Source: Zygaena filipendulae (taxonomy: Eukaryota > Arthropoda > Insecta > Lepidoptera > Zygaenidae). Taken from it: 64,000 nt of DNA. The number at the start of each line of letters is the position of its first letter. The stretch's first letter is position 1. Below are positions 35,631-48,301 of this stretch, one piece after another. The translations under genes and the position numbers were made by a program. The notes under the pieces are model-generated. The model did no database searches. It was not told the origin of the DNA and was given only the letters and a program-made list of their open reading frames with translations. The stretch is taken from NCBI GenBank assembly GCA_907165275.2, contig OU015664.1:9200001-9264000 (forward strand), written 5' to 3'.

Positions 35631-36491
35631 ATTTTTACCTAATTTATATTCAATTTTTTATAAATTATACCAAATCCATTATAATGAAAACTTTGACTTT
35701 CCAGTAAAAACGGCACACCTACTTCAAACTTCGCTCTCCCTTCACGTTCGTTTTGATTGCACGTTAGGCAGTCAGTTAATCAGTCAGTTAATCAGTGAGT
35801 TTCTAAATTTTAACTCAGGTTATTGTTAAACTTAGGTACCTAAATTACGCGCTTCCAATTTCGAAAATTGTTCTATTTTGTAACTATAATACATATAATA
35901 TGATGCAAAATATATTTCCACGAATATTTTAATGAAAAGTGCCCGGAATCTTTCCACGTTATATACGTAATTACTTTACCTATATAAAATATTTATTAAT
36001 CTAGTAATTCAATGAGATCTCACACCGCCGCCGGGAGCGGTTGTCCGGCTGAACCAATTTTATTACGTACGGCAGGTGCCGTTACCCAATATAAATCAAT
36101 TTGATTTTAAATTGCCAGTTTTCTTATCAGTTTTAAACCTTAGGGCTAATGCACGTTTTGATACCTACAATATCTAGATATTAATTAACCAAAATAAACA
36201 TAAGTACTTCAAAAGTTAAAGCTGCCTAAACATGATAAAAAATCGCAATTTTTCTGATTGAAACTGAAATATGATAGCAACAAAAGTTACATTGCCTTGC
36301 TTAGGTATTTTAAAACCGTAGGTATACATGGGAAATCCAAATTGGACTGCTACTATACTATATTCATCTGGGGCATTTCATAGAGAAATCTGCGCTAGTA
36401 GAAATAGAAAAGGTAAATAAGTTGACATCTTAGGTAGATCTTCTATCCATTTCACAAACTAAAAGAAAATAATATTAGGTAAAACCACGTT

Positions 36492-36560
36492 TTTAACCGA
36501 CTTCCAAAAAAGGAGGAGGTTCTCAATTCAACTGTACCTACTGTCCAATCAATATTTTTT
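36492..36560 (+). repeat. Dispersed repeat starting 'aaccgacttcc'
   Basis: ttttaaccgacttccaaaaaaggaggaggtt is the inverted counterpart of the end seen at 28470-28497. The rest is diverged. Confidence 0.45.
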
Positions 36561-37470
36561 TTTAATGCATGTGTTTCCAATAGAATCGTGAGCATAGAAA
36601 AGACTGAAGGAAATCGACTCCAACACCACTAGCGAGGTCAAGCAACGTAGCTGTTGATTCATCAAAAGCTTTGAAAATAGCTAGCATAGTGTAAAAGTTT
36701 AACGCCCACACAATTTTATAGGTCAGCGTACGTATACATAATATGTATTGTAAAGATAAATTTACACATCCAAAATAAGTCATTGCGTTTTATGTCAAGT
36801 AGACCGATGTCTTTACAATGACTCAGATTTCGTATTAAAAAAATACCCACCGATTTTCTACTTCGGTCTGCGAAAATTGGCACATGATATAGAAGCAATA
36901 AAATTATATTTCTGTTCTGCAATTAGGTAGCACTGAAATGTACCGGATAAAGGAAATCTAAAAAATATTTTTACTTCGACTCTATGTCTCTATAAACAAT
37001 AAACAACAGCTGAATGATAATAAACTCTGTATTTTACGTAAGACTTCTAATCTTTATAGATCTTTATTATTTCACAATTATAACTTTTAAGGTCTCTGCA
37101 CTTTTAAGGTAATAAAAAACATCGCGCGTCCCGCGTAATTTACAAAATATAATGTGCTCAAAGCGCGAAAATCTAAAAACTTCAATACACAAACTTTTAA
37201 GAACACTATCGTCCAAAAGCTGATTTTCATGGGACCAGCGTTTTCTTTTTTTACAATTTGTTCGTGTTCAAAATTTATTTATTTATTAAAATGCCCAAAT
37301 CTATACATTCTTTAGGTATAGGTACATACATAACATACCTACATACATATAAATTAAATTGAAGTGTCTGTTTGTAATTCCAAATTAACAGCTTTTCACT
37401 AAATGCATATGAAACTATAAACAGTACCTAGGTACCTACTTACATTAAAAAATTTTTTTTTTTATTTTTG

Positions 37471-37660
37471 TCCGTCTGTCTGTCTGTTTGTTCCGGCTTA
37501 TCTCAGAAATGGCTGGAACAATTTTAACCGGACTTTCACCAGCAGATAGTTAATGTTATAAGGAGTAACTTAGGGTAGGTACTTTTATTTTAGAAAAAAA
37601 TAGTTTCTGCGGGAAGCTAGAAACTCACGCGAGCGAAACCGCAGGGCACAGCTGCTAGTA
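37471..37660 (-). repeat. GCGGG-type repeat, diverged subtype
   Basis: It runs from tccgtctgtctgtctgtttgttcc, through ggaacaattttaaccggactttcacc, to ctcacgcgagcgaaaccgcagggcacagctgctagt. The same subtype recurs inverted at 40595. Confidence 0.6.
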
Positions 37661-37686
37661 TCATATACAACTGATTATTATTAGTC

Positions 37687-38018
37687 AATAGGCTAGTTTC
37701 CTAATTTTTTCTTTTTAGTCCGTTTTGTAGATTATTAAAAAATATTGGACACGTATTTTTTTATTTTTTATGTAACCAAAAAATAACGGAGATATATCAT
37801 GTCGAAATTTCACATGACGTCACGCCTCGCTACAGTTTGTTCGCACGTTATAGCGAGCTGTGACGACACAAGTCCCCCACCCTAAACTTTAATGCGCTTT
37901 ATCTATGCATATTTCCATTATTTTAAAAAAGCAAAAAATACGTGTCTTTTATTTTTTTATTATCTAACTGACGGACTAAATAGAATTTTGATTTTTTTAC
38001 CCAGGAAACTAGCCTATT
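37687..38018. mobile_element. 332-bp MITE, copy B
   Basis: Terminal inverted repeats are aataggctagtttcct and aggaaactagcctatt, exact over 16 bases. The internal sequence matches 10214-10541 throughout (gacgtcac and caccctaaactttaatgcgc conserved). Non-coding. Confidence 0.65.
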
Positions 38019-38057
38019 ATGCACTTTGATTTAGAACATATTATCTATACTTAAAGA

Positions 38058-38244
38058 GGAAAGATTTGATTTTTTGTTTTTTTGTTTGTTACGATTTAAC
38101 TCAAAAAGTGCTGGGCCGATTTTAAAAATTCTTTCACCATTTGAAAGTTACATGATCCCTGAGTAACATAGGCTATATAGTAATCCGGAATTACCGCGGG
38201 AACTCCAAAATTATCGCGGGTTAAACCGCGCGGGACAGCCAGTC
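38058..38244 (-). repeat. GCGGG-type repeat
   Basis: It runs from aggaaagatttgatttttt, through gggccgattttaaaaattctttcacc, to ttatcgcgggttaaaccgcgcgggacagccagt. Confidence 0.55.
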
Positions 38245-38418
38245 TATTATATTTTTCTATCCAATATTGTATCCGCATGTTTTGTAACAAGTAGGTATAT
38301 TTTAATCGTGAAGTACCTACCTATCCAATAGATACCTACAGATAATCCAAAACCAATGTTCTACCTACAGCGTGTCGACTCAGTTATGTTATCCTTACAA
38401 TATAGAACAGTCCTCCAC

Positions 38419-38553
38419 CGTTTCTGTCTGTCTGTCTGTTAGCGATTAACTCAAAGACTACTACTACTAGATAAAGGGATTCAAGAAGGAGCTGGCTTTA
38501 CAGCGGGAACGCCAAAATTATCTTGGGTGAAACCGCGGGGGACAACTAGTAGT
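38419..38553 (-). repeat. GCGGG-type repeat, shortened
   Basis: gtttctgtctgtctgtctgttagcga to tcttgggtgaaaccgcgggggacaactagt. Confidence 0.55.
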
Positions 38554-39054
38554 TTATAATTTTAGTATCCATTCACCCATCCACTTATGTCTTCAATATC
38601 AATGTTACTTTTGTTGTATTTACTAACAGATAGCTTCATTATTCCTTGTTAAATGAGCATGTAGCTTCAACCTTTAATCAATGCGTCCTGCAAGTTTAAA
38701 AAAATGCTCTTACGTCATATAGGACAAGAAATCTCTTCAAGTAATCAGCATCATCATTGTGAGGCAGGTTGCAACATTACAATCACATACATGGTAATTT
38801 AATCAAGATAAAATCCGGCCCGAAAGATTTCGTCTGCCGACCTATTTAACACTGACTACTGCATTTCAATGCTGTTTAATTGATCAAATCAAACAACGGA
38901 ATTGTTTCGAATTGGTGAATAAATAATTTCTTATACATATCTAGTATCTACATATCTTTTCCTTTCCTTTCCCAAGTTCCATAATTTTACATTTAATTTT
39001 ACTTTTTTGTTTAACAATGTAACGGAAGGAATATACCTAAGTGTGTCTTAAAAC

Positions 39055-39352
39055 CAGTCTAGAGCTATGGACCGTATACAACTGTGGGGAACAGCTGCCA
39101 ATTCTAATATAGAAATTTTACAAAGGTCCCAGTCAAGAACTCTTCGATTAATAAGGAATGCACCATGATTTGTCACAAATGAAAGATTACACCATGATCT
39201 AAAGATAAAAACAGTGAGAGAAGAAATAAAGGAAAGTGCCTCAAAATACAAAAAGAGATTAAGTGTGCATCCAAATCAAATGGCGGTGGGTCTAATGGAA
39301 AACACATTTAAATTTGAAAGACTCAAAAGGAAATAGGTACCCAAAGACCTCA
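39055..39352 (+). pseudogene. Jockey-like LINE ORF2 C-terminal fragment
   Basis: The plus strand reads MDRIQLWGTAANSNIEILQR, then SQSRTLRLIRNAP, an in-frame TGA where Trp is expected, and FVTNERLHHDLKIKTVREEI, then SKYKKRLSVHPNQMAVGLME. This is the typical end of jockey-clade reverse-transcriptase ORFs. A frameshift just upstream separates it from the LKP(V)W motif. The copy is dead and 5'-truncated. Confidence 0.65.
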
Positions 39353-40030
39353 GGGAAAATAAGGAAAAAAAAAATGGGATGAGACACTGATCTCGGTCCT
39401 AGCATCCCTGTAGGTATAACCTGCCGATGAAGATACAAAAATATTGCTGAATGTCAAAGAATGTAACGATAACATTGGAAACTAAATAGTTGAAGTTAAA
39501 CACAAATATTCAAGACCACAAAAGAATGTAATGTTTTGAAAGATAGTTTCGACCACAGAGAATATAAATTAACAACATGTCCTCTCTACATGAAGGCGTG
39601 GCCATCGCATCACGCTTCTTTTGCTGACGTCACAATTGCCTTATGTATTTTCCGAAATATTCCCACAACTGTAAATTTTGAAAACAGTGAGTAAGAAAAC
39701 ATGTAGTTAACCAAATGGCGTTTTGCCCGCGAAAACCACCCGGCGAGTACTAAACTGTGTTGATGTTCTGTGGTTCCGACCACATCACTTTGGCTGCTGT
39801 GTAATAAACGTTAATGACACAGTAAATAATCAAATCTTAACAAGTAATAAAAACGAGGCATGATAACTAATTGACACACTTTGAAGTCATGGTCCAATTA
39901 CAAACATATTTTGATCAATTATCTTCATGGGAAAAGGGTTGTAGAGATAATTATTTTATGAGAGTATTTAGTATAACACTCTTTTAGTATCACTACCATT
40001 CCTTACTGTTCATTACATCCTACTACCCTT

Positions 40031-40237
40031 CTAATATTATAAATGTGAAAGTGTGGATGTTTGGATATTTGGATGTTTGGATGTTTGTTACTCACGCAAA
40101 AACGGCTGAACGGATTTGGATGAAATTTCGCATGCACGTTGTCAGGGGTACAGAAAAGGACATATGGTACTTTTATCCCGGAATTCCCGCGGAAAATTCG
40201 AAATTACCACGGGTGAAACCGCAGGGCACAGCTAGTA
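40031..40237 (-). repeat. GCGGG-type interspersed repeat, full length
   Basis: ctaatattataaatgtgaaagtg, then a (tggatgtt)n stretch and ggctgaacggatttggatgaaat, ending attaccacgggtgaaaccgcagggcacagctagta. The 84-codon open frame across it is incidental. Confidence 0.7.
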
Positions 40238-40594
40238 ATCATATACAGGAAGCGATCACTAGCCTGGTTTATACAAGCAAAACCGCAAGAAACAGCTAGT
40301 ATAGTATAAAATAGTAAAATATACTCCCAGTTGAATTGATTCTGTTATTTACTGGGCACAGTGCCCATCATAATTAAAAAATCTTAGTTTGAGCTTCAAA
40401 GCTTCAAATTTGTGTTGGATTTTCTTTACTATAATGGAATTATATTATTAATTTTAATATGATAATGAATTAGGTGATAATGAAATGAGTTAGGTGAACA
40501 GACTGAAGTTCAACAACAAAGTCAACAATTATATCGCCGGTTTGATGCTTGGAATAAAAATGTTATGTTACAGTTTTATTTTATAGTCGTACTA

Positions 40595-40770
40595 GCTAGC
40601 AGCAGCAAATCTTCGGAATTCCTGCAGAAACTATTTTTTTCTTAAATAAAATTAGCCTAAGATACTCCTTATAACATCAATTATCTGCCAGTGAAAGTCC
40701 TATTAAAATCGGTCCAGCCGTTTCAGAGATTAGCCGGAACAGACAGACAGGCAGACAGAGAAAAAATTAA
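40595..40770 (+). repeat. Diverged repeat, inverted relative to 37471-37660
   Basis: actagctagcagcagcaaatcttcgg to aatcggtccagccgtttcagagattagccgg and the gacagacaggcagacag tract. Confidence 0.5.
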
Positions 40771-41774
40771 AAGCTTGTTTTTTTTTCTTCTTCTACCGTA
40801 CTTTCATAATTATGTATTTGGTGATAAGCTGTTAATTTGGAATTACAAACAGACACTTAAATTTTATTTATCAGTACAGAGTACAGAAGTAATAGATTAT
40901 ACAAAGTCAACAAACAATAAACGGTCTCGTACATAATATCTTATTGCTTGTGATTTAGCTGCGAGTGCTGTGACACATCCATGACATCATGACAAGCATA
41001 TTGAGAATAGGCCCTTTAACACCCACATTTTATAGCGTGGTAATAAACTGATCCTGTATAGGAACATCTTTCGATTGCATAACGCTGAACGCAGTATGCT
41101 AGTACTACGTCTTCTGCTCCCAATACTGTTTTAGTTCAGTTCTTTCTACGTCTTCGTGTTCAGGGTTTGCTTTAACAACTTCGGTAACAGTTTATTGTTT
41201 ATTATTCTGTTATTATTGGACATAAATAAATATAGTGCCAATTTTTTGCTGTAATCATTTTGTTATGTTCAACAAATAGCTCTCAATAAAGTATTCTATA
41301 CAACTTAATTTTGTGGGTTAACATGTTATTGCTTATCGGCGTCCAATTGTTATATTTTAATTGAGATCAGTAGTTTTTGAGTGATGCAAACAATAGACAA
41401 AAAAACAGTATTCATATTTACGTTGTAGATAGGTTAACAGAGTGACGATCTTGTCTTGCAGTCATAATAAAAAAAATTACGTGGTTTGGATATGGGTATG
41501 CAACGCTGCTTGCGAAACATACCTAAATTCGAGTCAAAAGTTTGCTGAAAGAATGAATTAGTAACAAAAAAACCCGTTGTTTACGCAACTGAACTTAAAA
41601 GGCGTCAAATATAAATCACAATTTCGATTTATCACGTCCACACAGTCGTAAAACTTGAACGAGGTGATTCTGCCCAGTGTGGGTCCAGCAGGGCTTTATG
41701 GCGCGTTCATTGAAACGGGTCACTGAGATGGAGGTCGTTAAATGGAATATGAAGTAAAGCCATTGATACACTAA

Positions 41775-42011
41775 CAGCCGCACTCAGAGTCGACTTTAAT
41801 GATTACTTAGTTAAGTATAGATTTTTAAAACAAAATTGCCGCAATCGGAGACGTTTAGTAAATTAATGTTACTTGGCATTTAAAGAGATGTAACTTAATT
41901 AGTTAAATGCCAATTAACATTAATTTATAAAACTTGTCTGATTGCAGCAGTTATGTTTTAAAAATCTATACTTAACTAAGTAATCATTAAAGTCGACTCT
42001 GAGTGCGGCGG
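41775..42011. mobile_element. 237-bp foldback MITE, copy 1
   Basis: It has long inverted arms (about 110 bases each) beginning with gccgcactcagagtcgactt. The interior contains the word gccaattaacattaattta. It is flanked by taa on both sides (41772-41774, 42012-42014), a three-base TWA duplication as in PIF/Harbinger-type elements. The other copies are 48676-48912 and 59455-59691, all exactly 237 bases. Confidence 0.8.
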
Positions 42012-42079
42012 TAAATACCTAAAATACTAAATACGCAATCAGCCATGCAAAAGTGTCAAGAATTAGAAATGCAATTGAA

Positions 42080-42245
42080 TTCGTTCGGTTGTTACGCTTT
42101 CAGGCTGTAACTTATCAACCGATCATCGTGAAATTTTGAATGCATGTCCTCAGGGGAACAGAAAAGGATATAAGGTGAATTTTATTCTGGAATACTTGCG
42201 GGAACTCCGAAATTAACGCTGATGGAACCACATGAAACGACTAGT
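42080..42245 (-). repeat. GCGGG-type repeat, degenerate end
   Basis: ttacgctttcaggctgtaac, then caaccgatcatcgtgaaattttg, to ggaactccgaaattaacgctgatggaaccac..gactagt. Confidence 0.5.
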
Positions 42246-43009
42246 AAAAATACAAAGTAAAGACGACAATGCGAAAATTAAAACACCGGCAATGCTTATA
42301 TACCTATCTACATATATTAAAGTAAAATGAAATTATTAAATAAGTCCTAATATCGAAATAAAAAAATAATTTTTTTTTTTTTTAAATTAAATAGGACACC
42401 AATTGAAAAAAAAAGAAATAGAACACCTTTTGTTAATATTGGTTCACTAACACGTGATAAGAGCGGCAACATCGCACGCGCCCGGCGTTATTTGATTGGC
42501 GCGCTGAAGTCGCTGTGAGTTGGCAACGTAGCGTATTTTTACAAAATGGAGTTTGTTTACCTATCCGCGATAATTTAGTTACCTAGGAAAAAAAATCAGG
42601 ATAAATAAAATTTTTATAGATGAGAAATTATAGTTGTATTATTAGATAGTTTCACTATTCTCTTATACATTAGTACTGCCAGTGTTTTCATTTATTCATC
42701 AGTGAATTATCATTGGATACAGAGATATCGCTGTATCCAATAATAGTTGTAGACTACGAAGTAACGTGTTTCACAAACAGTTAATTTTAACCGTGAATTA
42801 TGCTTTCCAGATTCCCCGAAACAAATTTTGTGCTTCTGCGATAGTTGTTTTATTATTAAACTGATAGTTAACCCGTAGAAACGGTTTCACGTGTGTGCCT
42901 TTATTTATTTATGTTCCTACAATATTTTGTTTACATTCTGCAGGGCTAAGGTATGCACTGCAGAGTTCAGTGTTGCATCAGGGTACTTGCTCATCTACAC
43001 TGCCGATAT

Positions 43010-43195
43010 CGTAAAGAAGTGAAGTTTGTAAGTTTGGATGAATAAGGTGACTAATCTCTAAAAGTATTAGATCGATTTTAAAAATCCTTCCACCGAAAGG
43101 AAGTTAATGACGTATACCTGAGTGAAATACTTAGGATACTTTTGTTTCGGAGCAAAAAGCCTTCGCGGGAATACCGATCTTAAAAATACTTCTTA
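43010..43195 (-). repeat. Truncated interspersed repeat
   Basis: gtgaagtttgtaagtttggatga, tagatcgattttaaaaatccttccacc and cgcgggaataccgatctt match the 14871 subtype. The GCGGG end is lost. Confidence 0.4.
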
Positions 43196-43814
43196 CACAC
43201 TTATTGTCTTATTTGCATGTGTTCGCAATGAGAGAAAAGAGAGCGAAAAAGACTTTCTAGTTTCTAGATCATTTCCACAAAATTGCAATTTTTGAGTTAC
43301 TTACATGACTTTCATTCTGAAGCTGTGATGTGTAAGAAAGAGGTGGTATCTGACTCCTTGATCACTGCATTACCTATATGCATAATATAATCTTTTGCAT
43401 GCTCTACCGAAACTCAGCATTACTCAGTCCTCTTTATTAGCTTAGTTCGCCTCCGAAAGTCCACAGATGATAGGTGAAGGTACTCATATGATTTATAGGT
43501 ATGATCACCCGTGATTCTTTATGAATGGAATGCCTCAACAATTTAGAACAAGTTTAGTGATTAGCTGCATAGTTAGTTAAGGAACAAGGATAAAGCGACA
43601 GTAAGATGTTTGAGACGATGCGATGATGCACGCGATGGCAATTGTTAGCACCCGGACAGAATGGAGATAATGATGTTGAGATTGTGATGGTGACATCCAA
43701 GAGACGTTTACAATTTGATAAGTATCTTAAATAATTCTTTAGTGATATGTTAACGGTATAATTGATAAGGAATTATTACTTAAATGGAACTACTAAGTTG
43801 GGCTTGAAGTCCAT

Positions 43815-44090
43815 ATTAATAGTGAAAATGAATCCCTATTTCCCTCGGTCACGACATCACGCGTAAACAGCTGGACCAATTTCACTAATTCTTGTTTGAT
43901 TTTGTTCTTATGAAAGAAGTTTAGAGTTCCTGCAGGAATTCCGAAACTCACACGGGTGAATCTCGGAAATGGTTGAATAAATTTTGGCGGGACTTTCACT
44001 GCTAATTAGCTGATGTTATAAGGAGTAAATTAGGCTACTCTGGAGTTCCGAAACTCACGCGGGTGAATCCGCGGGGCACAGCTAGTAAAT
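43815..44090 (-). repeat. Composite interspersed repeat
   Basis: gtcacgacatcacgcgtaaacagctggacc, a first end (ctcacacgggtgaatctcgg), then ggcgggactttcactgctaattagctgatgttataaggagtaa and a second end (ctcacgcgggtgaatccgcggggcacagctagt). The first half recurs at 46975. Confidence 0.55.
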
Positions 44091-44977
44091 GATACAAAAA
44101 TACATTTTTTTTTAAAAAGGCAAAAGAAAGAAGAAGAAACTTGAAAAGTACACAGTAAAAGGTTTGCAAACAAAGGAGGATATAAAAAGAAACGGGTGGC
44201 ATTCCGCCTCGTTACAGTTACTAGAAACATAAATTTCAGTCAGTTTATTTGCTGCAACACCCACTAGTGCTGTGCTAAAAATGCTCTAACAAAAAGGGTC
44301 TAGTTACTCACGGGTCAGCATACAAATCTGGAGCACTGGACGTGTATGTAGGTCAGCCAGTATTTAGCGTAAGGGTCTAATTGGAATACTGGAAATTTCA
44401 AATAAAAAAAAGTACGGCCATTTTATGAATAGCAGCAACTATTATTATTATTTCGCACCTTGGAACCTACACTCGCTTTACGATCTACAAAATTTGTTTT
44501 AACTAGTCTAACAAAATGTCCTGAGTGTCAACAAACTGAATCGTCAACGAAAAGTATTAAACCAAATTCTGGAGTCTAGAAACATTAAATCCTGTTTAAT
44601 CCCAAACTATATAGTTTTTCTAGGATTGTTGGAAATTGAACCCTGAAGGGGTTGGAAAAGGAGATAAAACTTTTGTATCGAAGTGCTTTTAGTTTTGAAG
44701 TCACAGTCACGGGTTCTGTAATAAATTTCTTTTTTTTACACCCCTGAAGAAAACGGATGAAAGCGAATTATTATTATTATTATTTGAAGAATGAAGACGA
44801 ATTTGGCTGCCAACAGTCAACAATCAAAAATATCAAAAAGATTGTTCACAAATAAGAATTAATACCGACCTCTATTACCTTCGTAGATACTTGGGCATAA
44901 GAGACCCATCTTAATTCTAATAGAAATTTTATAAGTTAAAAAAATAAGCAAGTATAGATTATATACTATGGTAGGTA

Positions 44978-45572
44978 AAGGGTCTTTCAATAAGGACGGG
45001 TTGATTTTGGCATGAAATAAAAAAGGCCGTGTGTGAGATTTTAACGATTTTTTTTTTTTATTTGAAAGAGCTATATATGCCATTATGTGTGGAAAATCAC
45101 ATCGTTTAAATGTCCGCCGCGGCTTCTCACGGTGGCACGAATTCGAGTTGTCCAATGTTCAACAACTCTGCCGCATAGTTCGGGTTGAATTTCAGCGATA
45201 GCCTGAGCTATGTTGACTTTAAGGGCATCGGTCGATTGTGGCTTATTGGTATAGACCTGCGACTTAAGAAAACCCCACAAAAAAAAGTCTAAAGGTGATA
45301 AGTCGAATTTGGCCACCAAACGTTGGAGAGTCGACTTTGAAGGACCACCTCGTCTGCCGTAAAATGGGCGCAATGCACGTAACGTTTGCACTAACGAACA
45401 CTCATTTTGGTAATACATTTTTAACATTTGGACGTGTTGCTCAACCGTGTAACTTGCCATGGTGATTTGGCATTACTAACTGAATAAAAAAATATAGGTT
45501 AGAAAGACGACGTTAAAACAACATGGCCGCCACAGGCTGCCAACATCGACCCGTCCCTATTGAAAGACCCTT
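44978..45572 (-). mobile_element. Tc1/mariner-type deletion derivative, 595 bp
   Basis: Terminal inverted repeats aagggtctttcaataaggac and gtccctattgaaagaccctt are flanked by TA on both sides (44976-44977, 45573-45574), the target duplication of this superfamily. The interior holds one open frame that joins the two ends of a transposase. Confidence 0.75.
45083..45460 (-). CDS. Internally deleted mariner-type transposase, 125 residues
   Basis: Residues 1-50 (MASYTVEQHVQMLKMYYQN to LVAKF) form a helix-turn-helix DNA-binding region like the DUF4817-type N-terminus of insect transposases. At about residue 51 the frame passes directly into the C-terminal part, DLSPLDFFLWGFLKSQVYTN to RSRGGHLNDVIFHT. 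The LVAKF/DLSPLD joint therefore lacks most of the DDE catalytic core (only the region after the last catalytic segment is left). The protein cannot catalyse transposition. Keeping the frame open may be chance or recent origin; a DNA-binding competitor role is speculation. The start follows a plausible ATG 112 bases inside the terminal repeat. Confidence 0.65.
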   Translation of the reverse strand: MASYTVEQHVQMLKMYYQNECSLVQTLRALRPFYGRRGGPSKSTLQRLVAKFDLSPLDFFLWGFLKSQVYTNKPQSTDALKVNIAQAIAEIQPELCGRVVEHWTTRIRATVRSRGGHLNDVIFHT

Positions 45573-45932
45573 TAGATACTATGAAATTGTATATTCGAAC
45601 AAAACAAAAGCTAAAATATGCTTATCTTGAAAATAGTGATTTATCATATAGTTAGGTAGCAGGTATAAAATATAGTAACTCCGAAGCACTTGGGTATTGA
45701 AAGTTGAACATTCATAGATATAATATTATGTAGACGTAAATAAATAGTTCTTTAGGCAGCCTGGGATCTTAACTCTATGGAACTCTCCTCTCTATTTTTT
45801 ATTAATACGACGTGTTGTCTCTTTTAAGTGATAATTGAGTGCACTTGATGGAACACATTGGTTTTTTAATGAAATACTTTTTTTAACTATAAAGCTACGT
45901 AATTTTATTTATACTAGCTGTTAGTATATATA

Positions 45933-46304
45933 CAGGGTGTCCCGTAAATCGAAGTCAAGCCAGAACCAGGTGATAGGCTAAGTCATAATAGCTGTTAACA
46001 GAAAAATATAAAAATCTTTGCTATGCCTGCCTATATAAAAAAGGACAATCATTAAAAACCGTCGAAAGCAATAATTTTGAAAACTTCATTGGCAAAAACT
46101 AAAATTTTAAGCAGTAGTTTTCAGAAACACTATTCAGGATTGCACAATAAGAAGAAAATTGAAAAAAATTAAGATTTGTAGCCACAGGAGTTAAACCGTG
46201 GAAGGGTGTAAATTTTTATAAATATTAAAGATATTTTTTTACGTTTTTCTATTTAGCTATGATTAAGCCGGTTCTGGCTTGACGTCGATTTACGGGACAT
46301 TCTG
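45933..46304. mobile_element. 372-bp mariner-type MITE
   Basis: Ends cagggtgtcccgtaaatcga and tcgatttacgggacattctg, with roughly 50-bp inverted repeats through gtcaagccagaacc. It is flanked by TA (45931-45932, 46305-46306). The CAGGGTGTCCCG end is typical of mariner relatives in insects. No coding capacity. Confidence 0.75.
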
Positions 46305-46382
46305 TATATTACCTATATTTTTACTACCTATTAATAGTGCCTAGGAGTAATTTAGGTATTGGAATGGGAGAGAGGTATTTTC

Positions 46383-46447
46383 ATCTTGATTAGGATTCCA
46401 GCAGGAATTTCGAAACTCAAGCGGGTGAAACCGCGGGCATAGTTAGT
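46383..46447 (-). repeat. GCGGG-type repeat end fragment
   Basis: aggattccagcaggaatttcgaaactcaagcgggtgaaaccgcgggcatagttagt. Confidence 0.5.
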
Positions 46448-46974
46448 TATCAATATTATAATTGTTATGTCGATGTGATGGCAACGATAGTTATATACAA
46501 CATAATTTGTAACCTATGCATGATACTTACTTATGCATTAGAAAGTGAAATAGATATTTTCAATTAACAGAAAAATCGCTAATTTCAAATTAAAAAAAGA
46601 AATTAAGAAACAAAGTGCCTTAATGAATGCACGTTCATTTTCCAACGGAAACTTTTAATTAAAATTCTAGTCAGGCTTGCGCTTGTGGGTTATCGTCTCA
46701 TTTTTTGTTAAAAAAATCACTTCCCTTTTTGTGATATACCTGTGTGTAATAAACTTCATTTGATTTCATTTCATTTCATATTATCTATTGAATAAAATTA
46801 AATAACTAGATAAAAATAATTAATATTTTAGTTTTGAATGATTTCATAGTTAAGTAAAAAGTGTTTTATATAGCTAAGTACCTATTGTAGAATAACAATA
46901 ATAATAACAATAATAATTTGAATTTTTTTTCGTGATTTCAGCGTTAGGTAGGTATCTGTAGCATAGCAATAAAA

Positions 46975-47185
46975 ATGAATCCCCATTTCCCTTGGTCACG
47001 GCATCACGCGTGAACGGCTGGACCGATTTCACTAATTCTTTCTTTTTGTATTTATTATTGTAAGGAGAAGGAGAATATGTAACCATTTTGGAGTTCCTGC
47101 GGGAATTCTGAAACTCACACGGGTGAATCTCCGAAACGGTTGGACCGATTTTGACGGGACTTTCACTGCTAATTAGCTGAGTAGC
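46975..47185 (-). repeat. Composite interspersed repeat, second copy
   Basis: It matches 43815-44010: gtcacggcatcacgcgtgaacggctggacc, ctcacacgggtgaatctccg and gacgggactttcactgctaattagctga. Confidence 0.55.
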
Positions 47186-48082
47186 ATAGCAATAACTATA
47201 GTTTCTAACTTCCCTGAAATATCATCAGTAAAAAATCTGCATTGGCACTGCGTTGAGCCTTACCTAATACCTATACCTACCTACTTACACTTATTTTTAA
47301 CCGACAAAAAACCATTAGAAAATATAGAGATCCTGTGCATTTACACGACCTATTAGAGAACGTTAAAAATGAAGTTAGTGAAATTTAATAAAAGCACAAA
47401 ATGTGTGACAAATATCTATCTTCGCCTTCGACTTGATCGGATATGTACCTACTTTGATTACAGAACTTATTACAGTGAATATGATAGGCATATTTTTCAC
47501 TAATTACAGGACTAGGTATACCTAAAGCAGTATAGTCAAAATCGTTTTTGAGAAAAATATTGTAACAGCACAGCCGTTATTTTTTTTGTGGAGACGATGC
47601 GTAGATATTGCTATTGCGTAAGAAGATACGATGTTGTTGTTCTAATTTATAATAGATATAATATATTATGGTAACTATAGAATAGATGGACAATCAACCC
47701 GGTGCTTGAGTTTTTATCGGACTTTTATCGAGCTTAAAACCGAAAATAACTGACAAATCCCGTGTAGCGTCTCTCATGAAGTTTATTTACGACAGTAACA
47801 CTGTAGCCTCTTATTTAAATTTACCAAATTAAAATATTTAAAAAACCTTTTCATTACTCATACTCGGAAAGTAGGTCTGAAGTTGCCTGAGAAGCGGGTT
47901 GAAAGTAACCCTTTTCAGCCCTAGGGAGAATCGCTTTCAACTGACAACTGTCAAATTATTAAAAAAAAAACTAGGTCTATTTTCACATTTCTATTGAACC
48001 ATGTTTCAACTTTCTATACAGCCAGCGCGATGTAAAATTTAAATAACGTAAAGTTTAAGTAGGTATTAATTAAAATAAAATT

Positions 48083-48301
48083 CACTCACTTTTTCTTAAG
48101 CTAATTCCTATTTATATTTTTTTATTTTTTTTAATTAATACTTAATAATTAAAGAAAATATTTTTTTTAGGTCGCCACAATGTAAATAAAAAATACTGGC
48201 TGAATAGCTAGCCGGCCAAAGAAAAATAAATAGGTGGGAAAGTGTCAAGCGACTATCCGATCTTCACTCATTTTTTCTTTAGCTAATTCCTATTTTTATT
48301 T
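48083..48301 (+). repeat. Pair of 40-bp direct repeats
   Basis: ttcactcactttttcttaagctaattcctatt at 48083 recurs with few changes at 48262. The spacer of about 140 bases contains aggtcgccacaatgtaaat. The origin is unknown. Confidence 0.4.
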
